Shown: positions 62,016 through 64,000 of the stretch, piece by piece
Position numbering within the stretch: the first letter of the stretch is position 1
How the letters are laid out: each line of letters opens with the position of its first letter
Assembly (NCBI GenBank): GCA_965249895.1
Contig: CBDFNC010000004.1
Coordinates: 992,001-1,056,000, forward strand
Reading direction: 5' to 3'
Origin: CBDFNC01 sp965249895
Lineage (GTDB): Bacteria > Pseudomonadota > Gammaproteobacteria > Enterobacterales > CBDFNC01
DNA length: 64,000 nt
The notes under the pieces: model-generated
Database searches by the model: none
What the model saw: the letters and a program-made list of their open reading frames with translations, nothing else
Told to the model about the DNA's origin: nothing
Position numbers and translations under genes: made by a program

Positions 62016-63350
62016 TTATTTATAGCGCTTGGTATCACTTTGGCCGTTGAGTTCGGCTAAATACTTAAGTTTATCGCCAATTTGCTTTTCCAGACCGCGT
62101 TCGGACGGGAAGTAGTATCTGGTATTCGCCATCTCAGGTGGAAAATAGACTTCCCCTGCCGCATATGCCCCTGGTTCATTGTGAGCATACCGGTATTCCT
62201 CGCCATATCCCAGGTTTTTCATCAACTTAGTGGGGGCATTACGTAAATGTACCGGCACTTCATAATCCGGCTGTTCCACCGCGTCTTTTAACGCCTGCTT
62301 AAAGGCGGTATAGACTGCATTACTCTTGGGAGCACAAGCCAGAAATACGATGGCCTGGGCAATCGCCCGCTCACCTTCCGCTGGCCCTACACGGGTAAAA
62401 CAATCCCAGGCGGATATCGCCACTTGCATAGCTCTCGGGTCGGCATTACCCACGTCCTCCGACGCTATGGCAAGTAAACGCCTCGCTACGATTAACGGGT
62501 CGCATCCTGCGGTTAACATTCTCGCATACCAATACAGCGCCGCATCAGGGTCGCTGCCACGTACGGTCTTGTGCAAGGCTGAGAGCATATCGAAGAACAG
62601 ATCGCCCTGTTTGTCATAGGCTGCGGCTTGTTTTCCCGCCACATCCGTAAGGTATTCGCTGGTGAGGATTTTTTTGCCGTCCGGCTCCGCCGCCATATCC
62701 ACCATTAATTCAAGATAATTGAGGGCCTTTCTGGCGTCACCGTTGACTAATTCCGCCAGTTTTTCCAGCAATCCTGCTTCGAGATCCAGCGCCACTTGCG
62801 CAAAACCGCGCTGGTCGCTGATAGCACGCTCTAATACCGCGAGAATATCACCGGCTTCCAGCTTTTTAAGCAAGTAAACCCGGGCACGCGACAGTAAGGC
62901 GTTGTTTAGCTCAAAGGAAGGATTTTCCGTGGTAGCACCGATAAAAGTGACTGTGCCATCTTCAATAAAAGGCAAAAATGCATCCTGCTGGCTTTTGTTA
63001 AACCTGTGCACTTCATCAACAAACAACACGGTTCTGAAACCTTGCTGTGCATTGTCCCTGGCTTTATCGATAGCAGCACGTATCTCCTTCACCCCGGACG
63101 TCACGGCAGACACACGCTCAACTTTGGCCTGACAATACTTACCTATCAGCTCCGCTAACGTGGTTTTACCCGTTCCGGGAGGTCCCCATAAGATCATGGA
63201 ATGACTGTAACCGGCCTCCAACGCGTTACGAAGCGGTTTTCCCGGCCCCAATATATGCGCCTGACCCGCATATTCGTCCAGTGTTTCTGGGCGCATACGG
63301 GCCGCCAAGGGACGAAAATCCGGAGCGAAATCGAGGGACATATTACTCAT
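62016..63350 (-). CDS. rarA: RarA (MgsA), replication-associated recombination AAA+ ATPase
   Basis: RarA is a clamp-loader-like AAA+ protein that acts at stalled replication forks. The 444-aa protein has the family N-terminus (SLDFAPDFRPLAARMRPETL), Walker A GPPGTGKTTLAE, FVDEVHRFNKSQQDA with Walker B, GATTENPSFELN and the C-terminal oligomerisation region (VYFPPEM). Start at 63350 overlaps the lolA stop (TAATG). Confidence 0.97.
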   Translation of the reverse strand: MSNMSLDFAPDFRPLAARMRPETLDEYAGQAHILGPGKPLRNALEAGYSHSMILWGPPGTGKTTLAELIGKYCQAKVERVSAVTSGVKEIRAAIDKARDNAQQGFRTVLFVDEVHRFNKSQQDAFLPFIEDGTVTFIGATTENPSFELNNALLSRARVYLLKKLEAGDILAVLERAISDQRGFAQVALDLEAGLLEKLAELVNGDARKALNYLELMVDMAAEPDGKKILTSEYLTDVAGKQAAAYDKQGDLFFDMLSALHKTVRGSDPDAALYWYARMLTAGCDPLIVARRLLAIASEDVGNADPRAMQVAISAWDCFTRVGPAEGERAIAQAIVFLACAPKSNAVYTAFKQALKDAVEQPDYEVPVHLRNAPTKLMKNLGYGEEYRYAHNEPGAYAAGEVYFPPEMANTRYYFPSERGLEKQIGDKLKYLAELNGQSDTKRYK

Positions 63351-63967
63351 TAGCGTTGATCGTCTACTTCCACCCCTTCAGGGATAACGAATTCAAATTG
63401 CTGCTTTGCCAATGCCTTGTCACTTATTTGCTTAGTCAGGGTAAATAAACTGCTTTGTCCTTCCTTCTCCGCTAGCTTAAACGAAGCAATCTGGCCGCTG
63501 TCAGCAAAGGTAATGGAGAAAGTGGCGATTTGGCTATCCGGGTTATGATTCACTATGGTGTAAACCTTGCCCTTTCGAGTCACCTGGTATTTATCCCAGA
63601 TTTTTTTATCATTGCCTGCTAGCAGCATAAAGGGTGTATCCGTAATCGCCTGGTCAAAAGTCAGAATACTAACCTGCTCGACAAAAGGGCTATACATCCA
63701 GATATTGCTGCCATTGGATACGATAAGCTCCTCTTCCGGCTGTAATATTTGCCAGCGAAATTTATTTGGCCTTGATAAAGCGAGTTCACCACTGGCATCC
63801 TGGATCAGGGTGCCCTCTGCGTCATACACCTGCTGTGAAAAGTCCGCTGTAAACTGGGAGAGCTGAGTCAGGTTTTCTTTTAGGCTCTTCTTGGCGTCTG
63901 CTGCCAGCGCATTTGTAGCAATAAGCAGCCCGGCACCCAGACACGTTACATATTTAGCAATTTTCAT
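63350..63967 (-). CDS. lolA: LolA, periplasmic lipoprotein carrier
   Basis: LolA carries lipoproteins from LolCDE across the periplasm to LolB. The 205-aa precursor has a signal peptide (MKIAKYVTCLGAGLLIATNALA). Family pattern: KSLKENLTQLSQFTADFSQQV, GELALSRPNKFRW, SNGSNIWMYSPFVEQVSI and PFMLLAG. AAGGA precedes the ATG. The gene sits between ftsK and rarA as in many gammaproteobacteria, and its stop overlaps the rarA ATG. Confidence 0.95.
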   Translation of the reverse strand: MKIAKYVTCLGAGLLIATNALAADAKKSLKENLTQLSQFTADFSQQVYDAEGTLIQDASGELALSRPNKFRWQILQPEEELIVSNGSNIWMYSPFVEQVSILTFDQAITDTPFMLLAGNDKKIWDKYQVTRKGKVYTIVNHNPDSQIATFSITFADSGQIASFKLAEKEGQSSLFTLTKQISDKALAKQQFEFVIPEGVEVDDQR

Positions 63968-63969
63968 TA

Positions 63970-64000
63970 TTAATCCTTCGGCGGTGGTGGCGCCAATACT
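63970..64000 (-). CDS. ftsK: FtsK C-terminal fragment
   Basis: The last ten codons before the window edge read VLAPPPPKD and a stop, which resembles the ending of FtsK (EVLAPPP.. in E. coli). The position next to lolA agrees with the usual ftsK-lolA order. The rest of the gene lies beyond the window. Confidence 0.75.
   Translation of the reverse strand, partial: VLAPPPPKD

Overview
The window reads as a continuous stretch of a gammaproteobacterial chromosome, most likely from the Alteromonadales (Alteromonas-like). The evidence is protein similarity recognised by eye plus E. coli-like gene orders: hisA-hisF-hisIE; uvrY-uvrC-pgsA followed by Gly-Cys-Leu tRNAs; yccA-yccS-tusE; and ftsK-lolA-rarA-crcB-serS. 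No phage, conjugative or replication-origin genes were seen. The genus is inference.

Layout. 1-9.8 kb is housekeeping: the end of the histidine operon, a serine/threonine symporter, an M14 carboxypeptidase, an RHH protein, a DJ-1/PfpI protein, two small envelope proteins, a YbaK-type deacylase and pyruvate kinase. 10.5-22 kb is an accessory RiPP locus. 22-33 kb holds a frameshifted FapA-family gene, a DEAD-box helicase, RNase II, YgiQ and an LpxM-like acyltransferase, with many short dispersed repeats between genes. 33-43 kb holds DUF924/DUF3025 proteins, an adenine deaminase, NagD, a CPA2 antiporter, AsnB, a gamma-glutamyltransferase and PfkA. 43.5-49.5 kb is a signalling cluster: hybrid histidine kinase, REC-EAL protein, and a third response regulator, with a membrane protein convergent to it. 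50.2-51.2 kb is a Gly-Cys-Leu tRNA operon present three times in tandem. 51.4-64 kb is again conserved core genes.

The most interesting part is 10557-21948, a TOMM-type (thiazole/oxazole-modified microcin) locus. It encodes an FHA protein, a 1383-residue Ser/Thr kinase-cyclase-ATPase fusion, two nitrile-hydratase-like-leader precursor peptides of the BMA_0021/0022 type, an amidohydrolase placed between the precursors, a KamA-like radical SAM enzyme on the opposite strand, and a fused docking-scaffold/YcaO cyclodehydratase. No SagB-type dehydrogenase, dedicated exporter or immunity gene is visible. The precursors contain one cysteine between them, the cyclase domain lacks a metal-binding aspartate, and the radical SAM protein lacks the PLP-lysine motif of aminomutases. 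The peptide product may therefore differ from a classical polyazole. Copies of one dispersed repeat family lie just outside both ends of the locus.

Other unusual structures are a tandem repeat made from the 5' end and upstream region of crcB, a 72-base in-gene duplication next to a frameshift in the fapA-family gene, and a MITE-like family with inverted ends. All product names come from motif recognition without database searches.
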